Part shown: one piece after another, positions 21,350 to 33,571 of the stretch
Position numbering within the stretch: position 1 is the first letter of the stretch
How the letters are laid out: every line of letters begins with the position of its first letter
Assembly (NCBI GenBank): GCA_946699065.1
Contig: CAMPDV010000128.1
Location: 620,001 to 684,000, forward strand
Source of the DNA: Loxodes magnus
Taxonomy: Eukaryota > Ciliophora > Karyorelictea > Loxodida > Loxodidae
Direction of reading: 5' to 3'
Length of the DNA: 64,000 bases
Translations under genes and position numbers: made by a program
Notes under the pieces: generated by a model
Told to the model about the DNA's origin: nothing
What the model saw: the letters and a program-made list of their open reading frames with translations, nothing else
The model's database searches: none

Positions 21350-23678
21350 ATGGAACAAGAAATTTTAGGAGCTATTAAAATAAAAGACGGTTTGTTTATA
21401 GGAGATGAATTCGCAGCATAGGATCTTGAGTTTCTTGTTGCAAATAAAGTAACTCATATCATAAACTGTGCTGCTAGATAAGTTCCTAATCACTGAGAAC
21501 CAATAGGAGTTTAGTACTTGTCGTATTATTGGCTTGATCATGATGCGTAAGTAATCTTTGATCTGAAAGAGCAAGTTTTGAATGATATCTATAATTTTAT
21601 TGAAAAGGCTATAAGCTCAGGAGAAAGTGTACTGGTTCATAGTATATAAGGCTAATCACGATCTTGCTCAGTAGTGACTGCGTTTCTAATGAGAAAGTTT
21701 AGATGAACATTATTTAAAACTTTGGAGTTTATGAATTCCAGAAGACCTGAACTGGAAATCAGGGCAAGTTTTATACATTAATTAGCTGCTCTTGAAAATA
21801 GACTTAGTAAAGCAGGACTAGGAGCAAAAACGAGCAAGTGAAATGAGCTAAGTGAGGAGTAGGATATTAGATCTGAAGAGCTACTTTTAAGAAACACGTA
21901 TTTGAATTCTCAGATGGCAAATAGCAACCCATAAGATATCTTAAGGCAATCGTAAGAACTGTCAAAAATTACCAAAACGTTCAAAATTAATTGATCAGAT
22001 AATAATTCCAACGACCCTAAAAAACTAACCAGCTTCTCTAATTACAAATCCAGAAATCCTATTTACAACGGATGTGCAGTATTAAAATCGTGCTTAAAAG
22101 GAGCTAAATAGACAGAAGTTTATGTTCCATTAAAGCATATTTCGTAGACACTAGCATAAACACTTAAAAATTAAGATGGAATATAACAGTTCTCTAATAG
22201 TCAGTCCCAAAGCTCTTCAATAAGTTAAACTGGATCATAAAATCAATCTTACAACAACCAGGAAACGTAAAATAAGATAACAGGGTCAAACAACTAAAAT
22301 GAATAAAAGTAATAAACGAAAAAAGTGAGACCACCTTCTCCAGCCTAAAAGTAACAGCATACCAATCATAAGACTAAACAAAACACAAATGAATAAGCAG
22401 CATCCCAACAGAAAACATCTCAGCAATAAATTTAACGGCTTATGTAGCATTACTAGCAATAATCGTAGCAAATTCAGTAGCATAAACCTAAGAAATAAGT
22501 ACAACCTTAATTATTGAATCCACAGACAAAAAATACACATCAAAGTGTGGAATTAAAAACAAATAAGTAGCCCTCTTAAAGTATTCAATTGTAATCTTAG
22601 AATAATAAGCTTTAGAATTAAAACCAGCAACTAGCATAGAGTAGCAGCTATTTGCAGAATATTTAGTAGCAAAATTAAATGATTAAAATACAACAAAATC
22701 AAGAGAATTAGATAAGACCTGAACAGGCATAATAGTAGATAAAAATTTAGCTGAATGTATAAGGTGTAAATGATAGTGAAAATTAAGCTAACTAATTGTA
22801 AAAAGGTTCAAACAATCAGTAATAGCTTACAACATCTTAGCTTATCAATAACATTAAAGAGTAATATAAGAGTTAAGGAGCTCCAAGCTAGAAGAGTTAG
22901 AAAGACCAATAAATAAAAAATGGTAACATGTAGTCAGAAAATGACGAAGAAGTGAATAGTTACAGTTAGATATAAGCCTAGAATGCAGGTTTTTCGCTGA
23001 CTTATATTTAGAATCAAAAGAAAGGTAATAATTATAAGAGAGAATTTACTCCTTTACTCAAATCGTAAGATTGATTTATATATTAGTCGATAGTAATAAG
23101 AGGTTAAAGAATAGGCAGAGCGACCAGAATCAGCTCCAAGGTATTTAATCCTATTATAGACCAGTAAGAGGAGAATCTCCTTAAAGGCAAATTCTGAGAT
23201 AGACATTAACTCCATCAAGAAATGTTGACAAGCAAGCGAAGCCACTTTTTCTTACCTAAACAAGTCATTAAAGTCCTTTATAGTAGTCTTTAAATGGAAA
23301 TTTAACAAGCTCATATGATGGAGATTAAAAGAAAAGAGTACCTATAAAGTAAATCTTAAATACAGAGCAACAGTTGACTTTTTATAAAAGCATAGATAGT
23401 AGCAATAATAGCAGCCATAGACCAATACTAGCAAAATTAAAGTATAGCACATTGCAAAAGATTCTAACCATACTGAGAAAAAAGTAATCGTTAGGCCTCA
23501 AACTTCTGTTAGTATTCGCCCTCCATCACCAACACCAATAATTAAGCACAACCAACACTAGTAAAGTGCAGAAAAAAAGACAAAGATAATATCATATCAA
23601 AGTTAGAATCCAAAGAGATCATCATCAACATCTCAAGCATAACTACGGCAGTCTTAAGCAGGAAATAAAAACTAATGA
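21350..23678 (+). CDS. Dual-specificity phosphatase-fold protein, catalytically dead, with long Gln-rich tail (768 aa)
   Basis: Residues ~7-160 form a DSP domain: KDGLFIGDEFAAQDLEFL, VTHIINCAA, YYWLDHDAQ, then the P-loop region VLVHSIQGQSRSCSVVTAFLM and the motif MNSRRPELEI. The family signature is HCxxGxxR. Here the catalytic Cys codon is AGT (Ser), giving H-S-I-Q-G-Q-S-R, so the protein should bind but not hydrolyse phosphotyrosine or phosphothreonine (STYX-like pseudophosphatase). The general acid Asp region (LDHDAQ) is kept. Residues ~290-560 are extremely Gln/Asn/Ser-rich. A 22-nt intron (23065-23086, GTAAGA...TTAG) restores the frame to a basic C-terminus with PPSP/PTP motifs, ending GNKNQ-UGA at 23676; 2,307 coding nt = 769 codons. 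Role inferred: a phospho-dependent adaptor in signalling. Confidence 0.85.
23065..23086 (+). other. 22-nt intron
   Basis: GTAAGATT...TATTAG. It joins EFTPLLKS to RQQQEVKEQAERPESAP in the pseudophosphatase gene. Confidence 0.8.
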
Positions 23679-24285
23679 AATTAAAAATGTAGTATTATAG
23701 ATATTATTACCTAATCCTATTTTATCCTCTCTATTCTTATATACATCACTTCATAATGAGGCTAGAAAATAATAGCCTTAGTATAATGAGTTACGTAAGT
23801 TAAAGGTTAAGTGATTATATCACTGAAATTCTTTTTAAATAAAACAAGAGAATTGAGTACTGTGAGGATATACAGATAAGAAGCAATAGATACACTAGTA
23901 ATATAAATAGTATTAGTATAATAATAAGGCATCTTAAATGGATAGTTAGTTAATGTTAGTTTAACAAAGAGTTCTAATGTAAAAATCAGAATAAGAAGCA
24001 AAATTTTTTAAGCTAAGTAAGTAATTCCTAATAAATAATAGAAAGAACGATTTTTATTATTGACTTCTTTTTTAGGTTCATTAAAGAATCACTTAGTGAG
24101 CAAGTACTTAACTACTCTTTACTAAGCATCAAATAAACTCTATAATTAGCTTTCCTAAAAGAATACTGAAGGTGCTTAGTACTATCTAGTTTAATAAGTA
24201 AAGCTAAATGCTAAAAGTATATGTGACTGAGAATATAAGTAAAGCATTTTTTTAGTTTTTGCAGATTAACTAATTTAATACTAAA
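23679..24285. other. Intergenic, no gene seen
   Basis: 607 bp of AT-rich DNA between two plus-strand genes. No coding frame is supported. Confidence 0.5.
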
Positions 24286-25808
24286 ATGAAAGGAACATCA
24301 TAGTAGAATACTATTTATAAAAAGACTATTAATACAATCGACACTGACAAACTAGGAAAATTTTTGCATGACTCTGGTAAAGTTACTGAAAACTTGAGAA
24401 TGTAAAAAGAAAAAAAAGATCTCAGATTAAAGAGAAGGAACAACAAAGCGGGCATCTACCATCATAGGAAAAATAGTTTGCTACTTTTCAAAGAGAATAG
24501 AAATCCTGAAGACGTAATAGGTTCCATATATACTAGATAAGAAGATAAAATACAGAGAGAAATGAAATTTGAGCAGATAATTAAAGAGGTTGTTAGCAAA
24601 CCTGATATTTATTAAAAAATTCTGAAAAACTTAAAGTTTAACTTTACTCTCTAAGACTTCATTAATTATTACTTGAAAGGAACCTTTCAAGAAATAATTA
24701 AAGAGACTGAAACGGATACTGATATGAAGGAAATTCCATCATTTTTTTTGCATAAGATCAAAGATCTTTGGATAAGCGGCGTGCGTAGGCCAAACAATCT
24801 AACTTCAATTTTTTAGAAATAGTTTGTTGATAATGTGAGGAATGTTTAGCGGCAACTACCATGCAACAGAAGCATAACTCCAAATCTAGACAAACTGAAG
24901 GAAGAGATGTTTAATGCACAAAAGTTTTAAACTTATGAAGGCGAGCCTAAAACTAGTAGATAGCATAGCTAATAGTTTCTAAAGAAAAAAGTAAAAAGTT
25001 CAACTTGGTTAGAAAAATACTTTTGCGAAAAGTACAACGAAGATCTTCAAAATTAAAATGGAAGAGCTTAAACTACTCAGCCAAGATCCAGACAATACAA
25101 AACAATATCCTAGTAATCTGAGCAAATAAAGTAACCTCTATAAAAGGAAATTTTTACTTAAGTTAGTCCAAAAACAAAGATATACTAAAAGAAGTATTTG
25201 GATAAAATAATAAATTAATGTGAGAAACAAGAGAAAGAAACTAATGACATTTTAAAATAGTCTAAGTAGAAGCAGCTTCTTTAAAACAAATACATTTCTA
25301 AATGGTAGCAATAACTACAAATGGCTCAAGATCTAAGCTTCGTGCCTACTCATATCCTGACAAGTATAATTTAGCATCTCCATTATGTCAACGATACTTA
25401 CAAGATTGAAAGCTTTTTGGCAAGTTCAGAATGGAAAGAAGGTCAGTTTGATTCATCTAAAAACTGCCTACTATATAAGACTAAAAGGAAAAAGAAAGCA
25501 AATTCCTTGAACCAAAATTGATTTTTCCACAAACAGCTGAAGATATTATATATCATTACACTTCTTTACTTAAATCAAAGAAACCTGTTAATTCACTCTA
25601 TCTTCATATTAGCCACTCTTAAGTTATATGTAAAGTATAGTATCTTTAATACTAGGAAGTACACTAAATTTAACTATGCATTTAGAAGAAATAGGAATAT
25701 AAATATAAATATTCAAGCTAGTTTCCTTAATATGAACTTATAAATATAAATAGAAACTGTTATGTTATAATTACCATTAATAATAGACTTAAAATTAAAG
25801 TAGCTTGA
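24286..25808 (+). CDS. Hypothetical basic protein, about 500 aa
   Basis: Not recognised. ATG at 24286 (MKGTSQQNTIYKKT). The first ~330 residues are Lys/Arg-rich and helical (KEKKDLRLKRRNNKAG, FEQIIKEVVSKPDIYQK, FLHKIKDLWISGVRRPNNL). The last ~170 residues lie in a frame shifted by 2 mod 3: LRAYSYPDKYNLASPL, QRYLQDWKLFGKFRMERRS, EPKLIFPQTAEDIIYHYTSL, ending NNRLKIKVA-UGA (25806-25808). A 26-nt GTAGC...CAAG segment at about 25306-25331 would supply the shift, but other splice sites are possible. Total length modulo 3 agrees with one such intron. Confidence 0.6.
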
Positions 25809-26265
25809 TATATTAAGGCATACTTAAGCATACTTAATTCAAAATCTACAAATCAATAAAGAGATAGAAAAACAATGATATGCTGCTTATATTACACACT
25901 ACAAAAAAAGAAGACAGTAGTAGATCTTCTATCAGTTAGAAGAGTGATAGTACAAATCGAGGATCTAGATTAACATTTTCTATAAGAGAGTAATGAATAA
26001 ATTACTACTTGAGCAATAATAATATGAGCAAGTAGAGTAACTAAAATATAGATAAAGTATTATATAGTTAATAAATACAATCAGTGAAACTCATCACTTA
26101 TAACAAACATACAATAGAATCACCATAAAAATATAAGAAAGACTATAAAGCTAAAATATAATATTAGCAATCTATTAAAGAAGGTCTTGAGAAGAAAAAA
26201 TCACATTGAGTAACTAATAAAATGCTTAATTTAAATATTAATATAATCTTATTGTATCAATAAAA
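25809..26265. other. Intergenic, no gene seen
   Basis: 457 bp of AT-rich DNA with no supported coding frame. Confidence 0.5.
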
Positions 26266-27201
26266 ATGTACAAGTCATTTAATTCTACTTTTCAATAGGA
26301 TAAGTACAAGGAGTAAAAGAATATCTATTCTTAAGAGGCTAATTCAAAATCGCATATTATAACACGCCTTCCTGAAGAGTTAAGCCCACATGATAAACCA
26401 ATTGGTTCAATGAATTGAATATATAAAAATAAAATAAGGAAATATAAGACTATTAGAAGCAATGTTAGTTCCTCCCTTAATCTCATTTCTAATTTGCAAG
26501 AATTTGAATAATAATTAGCTTAGAGGAGAAGTCTTGTCTAGTCTAAGTAGCTTTATAAATCTTATGATCTGTAACGGATCAAGAATGAAAAAAGGTAAAT
26601 ATGAGAAAAGAATGTAAGAATGTGGAAAGAAAGCGAGAACTCACGACTTAAAATAACGCCTCCAAAGCTATAAAGAAAACTTATGAGTGAGCATATAATA
26701 GATAACGATGAGTATTACAAGACTATTGCTTACTCTATTAACAATAAGAAGAAACTATCAGTTGATCACTTTTTCAATAACTAGGTAGACTCTGATATGT
26801 AAGTTTAGCTTCAGCAAATTCCTAAAATCAACTCTAAAATTATAAAGCCTCTATCTAAGCTAAAAATTAAAAGGTTCGTTCAGAAGTTTGACTTCGCTTT
26901 CACTAATTGGCAACTAGCAGATGCAATGAACACTAAGTTTAAAGTAATTAAAAACTAGCCAGTTAACAATAAATCAACTTAGTATTTAAAGGGATTCGAA
27001 GAAAAAAAGGATTACGATACCATCCATAAGAAGAACTTCAATAATGAGCTCTCAGAATTCTAGAAATATGATTAGAAGCATATTCTCAAGCAAAAAAATA
27101 CCAAGCAAAAATTTTCAGCTCTAAAAATGACTTAAGCTATAAACAGATTAAATTTACAATTTACGATACTATTTTTTATTAAGATATCTAAACTAAGCTG
27201 A
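26266..27201 (+). CDS. Hypothetical basic protein, about 311 aa
   Basis: Not recognised. ATG at 26266 (MYKSFNSTFQQDKYKEQK). Lys/Gln-rich, largely helical. Visible stretches include RLPEELSPHDKPIGSMNW, KITPPKLQRKLMSEHIIDND and FVQKFDFAFTNWQLADAMN. The frame ends at UGA 27199-27201. Coding bias fades after about 27130, and a neighbouring frame (IYDTIFYQDIQTKLKLFMRL ... KIDGEEYYETSKQ) then looks coding up to about 27420. An unrecognised intron and a longer C-terminus are therefore possible. Confidence 0.55.
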
Positions 27202-27455
27202 AGCTATTTATGCGACTTCATTACAATAGAAGTTAGATATAAAATAGTCGTTACATTTTAACTCAATTAGGTATAAAAAAAGCTATCTTTTGGTATGAAT
27301 TGTAGACAAAAAGGTATAGGAGACATAAAATGTTAAATGTGAGTAATTTAGGTTAAAAAATAGCTTAGAACAATAAGATAGATGGTGAGGAATATTATGA
27401 GACTAGCAAATAATCTTAAATTATTCTTATTTATAACTTTTAAAATATTTATAAA

Positions 27456-29029
27456 TGAAAAACGAAAAAGACTTTTATTTGACGTAAAAAGAACTTGAAG
27501 GGCTGTCTAAAGCTATTAAAAATCCGGAGTTTCACAAGCTTTTTAATGAATATTTGGAAGAAGTGTCTGATCCGAAAGGCAGAGCCGAGTAAGAAGAATA
27601 TTTAAGGCAGTTAGAAAAAGCTGGAGAAATTCCAGAAGGAAAGCAGCTTATTAGACCGAAATCGCATTTTTGTATAAAGAGCATAGTTAAAAAATAAAAG
27701 TAAACTTAAAAGTGCTTTGTTAATATCTGCTCAGCTGAATGCATTGCTTAACCATAAGTTTATGACTAAGAAAAGGGAAAAAACTGGTCAGTTCCATATT
27801 CGCTATCTAAATACCGTGCTGATAGAGATGCAAAAGATATAATGTGCTTAACTTACGATTGTATATTCCATCCATATGCTATTCAAATTTCAACAACTTC
27901 ACTAAAGTTTAAATAACTGCTATGCGATATAGCAATTGATGCAGCGGCTAAAGACTTAAAAGAGAAAGCATAAGTAAACTTAAGTAAAGACTATAAAGTT
28001 TTGACTAAAAAGTCCTGCAAAGGAGGAAATCCAGATACTATAATGATTGACGTTTAAGGAATAAGAAGCAAAACAGAAGCAGTTCCAGAATAATCGAAAA
28101 TAAGCTTAAACGAATAAGGACCTCAAATCTATAAAGAAATGATGTCTTAAAAAAGTGAATTCGCTCATAAGAAGAGAGAAGAGGAAATAAAAGAAGAAAT
28201 GAATGAAACAATATAGTTTAGAAAGGAGAGAGAAGAGTAAGAAATATCTGAACTCTTAAGTAAGAAAGAAGCTAGTTACAAAATCACTTACTCATATGGA
28301 GTTGACTATGCTAATTTTATTGAAGATAGTAGGATTCAGCCCGTTAACTAGATTCCTTAAGAGCTTGTTGTTTAAATTGTAGCTCCTCTTATTTCCTCAG
28401 CTGCTGAAATATAACTAGATGCATCTGAAGATTAAATCAAGTTTATAGCTCCAGGGAAGCATGAATTGTTTATAAAGCTTCCTTACAAAGTTGATAACGA
28501 AGGTTAAAAGGCGTCCTTTGATAAAAAAAGAAGAACTTTAACACTTAGATTACCAGTCTAAATGAAACTATACTTGAAAATGCCAAAAATTGAAGTTTTG
28601 GAGGAAAAGGAATTTGATTAGAATGATTTATTTTTTGAGGAATAAGAAAAGATTAGAATCAAAGAAAAATTGAGACAGCAAAGATAATAAGAACTAGAAG
28701 AGTAAAAATAGTAGAAAATGGAAGAGTAAAATAAGCTAGAATACAAAGGGGATAGTGATGACGAAAAAGATTAGGAAAAACCACCAAAAATAGAAATTAT
28801 AAAAGAGGAGCAAAATCAGTCAACAGAAACCAAAACTGAAGTTTAACAGCAAAATTCAGAAGAAATCAACTAGCAAAGTGAATAAAACTCTGTTCAATAG
28901 TAAAATAACAACGAAGAAATGTAAAAAAGCGAAGAAAAGACATAAGTCGAATCAGAAGAAGAAAAGGAAGATGAAAATAAAATTAAAGCAATCAGTTATG
29001 TGGAATTTTTCAATGACCTAATTTTCTGA
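27456..29029 (+). CDS. DNAAF2: PIH1-domain axonemal dynein assembly factor (Kintoun/DNAAF2-like), 518 aa
   Basis: A co-chaperone for cytoplasmic preassembly of ciliary dynein arms, working with HSP90/R2TP in known systems. The N-terminal segment LSKAIKNPEFHKLFNEYLEEVSDP matches the conserved opening of Kintoun. The PIH1 core follows: KCFVNICSAECIAQP, NWSVPYSLSKYRADRDAKD, YDCIFHPYAIQI, LCDIAIDAAAKDL, NLSKDYKVLTKKSCKGGNPD. After a coiled coil comes a CS/p23-like beta domain (LVVQIVAPLISSAAEIQL, FIKLPYKVDNEGQ, RTLTLRLPV). The tail is Glu/Gln/Lys-rich and ends FNDLIF-UGA (29027-29029). The first exon (MKNEKDFYW) joins through a proposed 17-nt intron (27484-27500, GTAAAAAG...GAAG); this is the least certain part, because the intronic bases also read ELEG in the downstream frame. 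Its presence implies motile cilia. Confidence 0.87.
27484..27500 (+). other. 17-nt probable intron
   Basis: GTAAAAAG...TTGAAG. It gives the only ATG-initiated reading of the PIH1 gene. The 3' end GAAG is weaker than the usual TAG/CAG. Confidence 0.5.
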
Positions 29030-29709
29030 TCTAAACATTCATTTAAAGTATTTTAATAAGCAAAATTATTCTTTCTTTTATACTAAAGAAAAGTAACCAA
29101 ATTAAAGCCAGATAAAAATAAAATACTACTAGCTGTAATATACAATAAAATATACTCCAGTGAAAGGATTTTATCCAATATTTTCACTTGATGACTCTAC
29201 CTGAAATACATAGCATAAAGCTATTAATTTAAGAGTAAACGTTAATTAGATTTAAATTAGGTAAACTCAAAATAAAAGGCTAATATATAAAAGTTGGATT
29301 CTCAATCTTTTAACTCTTACTTCTTTATTGAAGCATAAATTCAATACTTCTATCTTTTAACATTCTTCTTCATCTATTTTATGCCTTAACAAGTTATTTT
29401 ATCCAGCTTTTAAACTTAAAAATAGATATCAGATAAATAAATAAATAGCTGCGATAAAGCTATCTGATGTATAACTAAAAGTTGAGCTACTCACATATAG
29501 TTAGATCATACTATCATTTATACTCCTATATAACTATCTAACTTTATTCTTTACTATAGAATAGTATTTTGTATCGACTATATTAGTCCTTTCTATCTAA
29601 AGCAGATATCTTTAACCTACTAAATAGAGTTAATAAAGACTTGGTATGATTAGAAGATATAAGAATACAGGTATTTAAATGGTTTGATTTATGCTAGTTT
29701 AAGTATAAA
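29030..29709. other. Intergenic, no gene seen
   Basis: 680 bp of AT-rich DNA between the PIH1 and AAA genes. Both are on the plus strand. No coding frame seen. Confidence 0.5.
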
Positions 29710-31241
29710 ATGTTTAGATCTTATAAATGCTTCAAAAGCTTTTTTAATTACCGCGCTCTCACTTTCGCAGGATTGTATATATTTACTATTCAAGACTATC
29801 CTTCTACTAGAGTCAAACAGTTCTGAACTTAAAAGAAAGAAAACCCTGACTCTTCATAGTATCTTCCTAAATCTAGCGAGTAAAATAATGCTTTGGAAGA
29901 GTAAATTAATAAAGCGATAGAGTAATTAAGAAAAAGCCATGGAACTCAAATAATGACTTTCCCTGAAGTCTAGATTTAGCAAAAGGGAGTATACTAATCA
30001 GCTTCATTTTCCATAAATGCTAAAAAGAATACTCTTGATAATACAGTTAATGAACTAGAAAGAATGATTAGTTAAAATGTTCTCAAAAGCAAGAGAATCT
30101 AGAAGATAGAAGGTACTTAAGTCTCTATCTATGAATTTTCATTTGGAAATAGCGATCCTAGAACGGTGAGTATAATTGGACCTACAAATAAGATCTATTA
30201 TCTGCTGGATTATCAAGTGGTAAGGTTAATTTAAATATAATGCAGCCTGGAAATTGAACATCTTAAGATATAAACACTTTTATGAAGTTATATGAAATAG
30301 CAAATCTAGTTCCTGATACTGTTAAAGAATCAGGTCCTTTTTAAAATCCATTTTAGTAAGTAGAAGGAACTAAGGATTCAGGTAAAAGTCCATAGGAAGA
30401 ACTTTAAGAGCTTGGAATAACCATTTTTATGCCTTCTGATAAGAATTAATATTTGGACTGAGATTATTTAGCAGGATATGAAGATGTTAAATAGAAAATT
30501 GAAGAAAGTGTTCTGTTAACTCTTGAACATCCAAAGATTTACGAATAAATTTTGCATTATACTAGAGTCAAATAAGAACCTAACAAACCTAAAGCTATTT
30601 TATTCGAAGGGCCTCCAGGAACTGGAAAAACTACGAGTGCAAAAATTATAGCTCATTAAGTTAAAATACCACTTGTTTATGTTCCTCTTGATTCCATTGT
30701 TTCACAGTATTATGGATAAGCAGAAAAAAATTTAGCTAGTGTGTTTAGTGCATGCAAGAGGTTAGGAAAATGCATAATTTTTATAGATGAAATAGATTCT
30801 TTGGCTCAATCAAGAGATAAAGATATGCATGAAGCTACACGAAGAGTTCTTTCGGTATTCTTAAGACATCTTGATGGATTTGAAAGTTCAGAAGATACTA
30901 TGGTTATTAGTGCTACTAACAGAAAAGAAGACCTTGATGCAGCTTTGTAATCTCGCTTTTCAGTAGTAATTACTTTTGCAGCTCCTGATGAAAAGGCTAG
31001 AGCTGGAATCTTCAAAAGATACGCGAAATAATTAACTTAAGAATAACTTTTAGCTCTTGGACAGATGTCAGAAAATATGACAGGAAGAGATATTAAAGCT
31101 TGCTGTGAAGACGCAGAAAGAAAATGGGCAGCAAAAATGTTAAAAGGAGAAACTAAAAATCCCTAAGTATCTTTCGAAGTTTACAAGCAAAGCGTTCAAC
31201 AGAGAATTCAGTCCTTAGTCAGTTTATATTCTAAACATTGA
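29710..31241 (+). CDS. AAA ATPase, probably mitochondrial, 501 aa
   Basis: A single AAA module occupies residues ~280-460: Walker A GPPGTGKTTSAK, pore-loop-like QYYGQAEKN, Walker B CIIFIDEIDSLA, second region of homology ATRRVLSVFLRHLDGFESS, sensor-1 VISATNRKEDLDAAL, and arginine-finger SRF. The C-terminal helical lid is MSENMTGRDIKACCEDAERKW. The N-terminus MFRSYKCFKSFFNYRALTFAG is basic and hydroxyl-rich with no acidic residue, like a mitochondrial presequence, followed by a hydrophobic stretch. The middle region (FSFGNSDPRTVSIIGPTNK) is unassigned. A 26-nt intron at 30220-30245 (GTAAGG...TGCAG) is required; coding length 1,506 = 502 codons, stop UGA 31239. It resembles the single-AAA 'SPATA5/Msp1/katanin-like' architecture, but the exact subfamily is not clear. 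ATP-driven remodelling of a protein substrate is inferred. Confidence 0.88.
30220..30245 (+). other. 26-nt intron
   Basis: GTAAGGTT...AATGCAG. It joins YYLLDYQV to PGNWTSQDINTF. The longest well-supported intron in the window. Confidence 0.82.
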
Positions 31242-31571
31242 TAAAGATATTTAATTCAAAATGTCTATTAACAAGCTAATTAAATCAATAGCTATACATG
31301 ATCAATTCTATTTAAATTAGCAGTCATATTACAAGGTAATCCATTAAGCAATATATAACTTCAATCCTTTTTTAACTATATAATCTCAAATTAATAAGTT
31401 AAAAAGCGACATAAGCGAGATCTTCAAATAAACAGTAAAGCGAGATAGTAGAGGTAGGTTTAAATTTAAAGATGAGGCTGTAACTTAGCTGAGGTAGTTT
31501 AAATTAAAAGTAAGTTAGTTTAATTTAATATCCTATTTATTATTTATGCCTTTTCTTTAAAATATATCATC
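31242..31571. other. Intergenic, no gene seen
   Basis: 330 bp between the AAA gene and the eS12 gene; it should contain the eS12 promoter. No motif was recognised. Confidence 0.5.
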
Positions 31572-32021
31572 ATGTCGGACAAAGAAGATTCATAGAAAAG
31601 CGAAGAAGCCCAGGAAGAAGTTAAAGTAGAAGAGGAAGAAATTAAAGAATTAGATATCCATCAAGTAATAAAAGAAGTCATTAAAAAGTCACTTTTTGCT
31701 GATGGTTTGTCTAGAGGACTTCATGAAGCTGCAAAAGTTTTAGACGCAGGCAAAGCCTAAGTTTGTTTCTTAGCTGAAGATTGCAATGAGGCAGCATATA
31801 AGAAATTAGTTTAGTCCCTATGCAGAGAGCATGATGTTCCTGTTCTAATGATACCAACAAAAGTTGATTTAGGAGAAATGGTAGGTCTATGCAAGTATGA
31901 TACAGAAGGAAAGCCAAGAAAAGTATGCAGTTGCAGTTGTGCTGTAATAAAGAATTATGGAGAAGAATCTGAAGCTCTTGCAAGACTACAGAGCCATATT
32001 GAAGAGTAGAAGAAAAAGTGA
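31572..32021 (+). CDS. RPS12: Small-subunit ribosomal protein eS12 (RPS12), 149 aa
   Basis: A component of the 40S ribosomal subunit. ATG at 31572 gives an acidic start (MSDKEDSQKSEEAQEEV). The L7Ae-type fold then follows, with family strings VIKKSLFADGLSRGLHEAAKV, AQVCFLAEDCNEAAYKKLV, CREHDVPVLMIPTKVDLGEM, GLCKYDTEGKPRKVCSCSCAV and NYGEESEALARLQSHIE. It ends in three Lys and UGA at 32019-32021. Length 450 nt with no intron, matching the family. Internal UAA/UAG read as Gln at non-conserved sites. Confidence 0.96.
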
Positions 32022-32343
32022 TACTAATAACATTTAATTAAACTTAATAATAAACTAATTTCCTTTTCTCCTAATCTAAATTAATCATTGCAAGATCATC
32101 CAGCAATTTTATACCTTACCTTACTCAATCTCTCTATATATATCAATAATAATAATTGAAAAGAACTATATTTCTTTACCTTCATTCCCACAGTAAGCTA
32201 AATTACTATTAAGAGTATCTTTTTTCTTGGTATTTACTTAAAATCTATTTATTTTGTATAACTAAAGAGTTTAAAACTCTATTATCTATAAATAAAGTTG
32301 TACTAATCCCTTCAAACTTAATTACAGCGTATAATAAAATTGC
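32022..32343. other. Intergenic, no gene seen
   Basis: 322 bp of AT-rich DNA after the eS12 gene. Confidence 0.5.
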
Positions 32344-33571
32344 ATGAAGGTATTATTTTAGTCTTAAAGAGAGAGATAGATATAATAGCTTTTTAGCAAA
32401 TAGTTAAAGAAAGAAATAACTTACTACTAGCAAGAGTTATCTCCAATAATCGATAGACTATTAATAATTGCTAGTATAGCTAAGCATATTTACGTATTAA
32501 GTAAATTGATAAGTCCTATGATTTCTAAGTGCTTTTTGAGAATAACTAATAATCCTTTTATTGAAAGTTAGAGATAAAATTAGGCAATATCTTAATATAA
32601 GAATTGAAAGATAGCTAAATTCACTAGATGAAGAAATTATCTAGCTAAATGCTTATAAAATAGAAGCTGAAAGTGTAAAGATAAATAGTGTAAGTGAGCT
32701 AAAATAAAATCTAGTTGCAGTTAGTATAGTAAAAGCTTTAGAAATTGCTTTTAGACTATAAGTGCTTAATCTATCTTCAAAGATTAATAAAGATAATATC
32801 AAGTTCAAAAATAATATTTCGTTCTAACTAATTTTAACTACCACAATAGACTTAATTATTAAATATTAGTTTAAGGAAAAAGGAACTGATTAAGCCTATT
32901 AAAGAAGATATGCTTTTTAGTAATATTTATATAAATAATCTTAGTATATAAATAAGGTGTTGAAGGAATATAAAAAGGCCTTTACTTACGCTAAAATAAT
33001 GGAACATATGGTATAAGCAAATATCAACAAATAAAAGCCTCATACTTTGACATCTCTTACTAAGAAAAAAGATTAAATAGATCAAGTTAGTTTTCATTAA
33101 GAAGTATCTGAAATCATAAAGATTTCAAAATTAAGTTTCTAACAGCTAGTTAAAGTAAAATATGTTAGCAAAAGAGATTAAACATTTAAATAGGATCACC
33201 TAGGTTTTATGGAACACTTAAACAAAAAAAAAATAACCAAAGACTTATGTTTTAAGAATTGAATTCAAATGTTTTCTGAGGCTTGCAAAAAAGACAAAAG
33301 TAGCTAAAATCATAAAATCTTGAAAAGATTTGAAAATAATTAATAAAGATATTTAAGCATTTTTTAGTCTCCTGATAGTGAGGTAAGTGAAAAAAGAACT
33401 GAAAGTCCTCAAGATCACCAAATATAACTAACTCATATCATAAATAAGATTTTCTTTAATATAAAAATAAGATAAAGATTTATCATATATTAAATAAAGA
33501 AAATAATAATCTAAGTAATTATAACTATCTAAATCACAATTACAAAGTAATAGAAAAAGAAAAAATGTTGA
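32344..33571 (+). CDS. Hypothetical basic protein, about 400 aa
   Basis: Not recognised. ATG at 32344 opens MKVLFQSQRERQIQQLFSKQ and continues to about codon 73 (ITNNPFIES). The frame then has to shift by 1 mod 3 to KIRQYLNIRIERQLNSLDEE, through an intron I could not place. The rest is helical and Lys-rich (KVLKEYKKAFTYAKIMEHM, KDQIDQVSFHQEVSEIIK, GFMEHLNKKKITKDLCF). It ends with an SP-rich segment (FQSPDSEVSEKRTESPQD) and a basic tail to UGA 33569-33571. Confidence 0.5.

Noticed and set aside
22286-22504. 72-aa hydrophobic minus ORF resembling a membrane protein
   Set aside because: Antisense of the Gln-rich tail of the pseudophosphatase; Leu codons are simply complements of Gln codons.
1-33571. 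Pseudogene calls caused by many in-frame UAA, UAG and UGA
   Set aside because: Conserved proteins (eS12, dynein intermediate chain, PIH1, AAA) show these codons are sense here, so they are not lesions.
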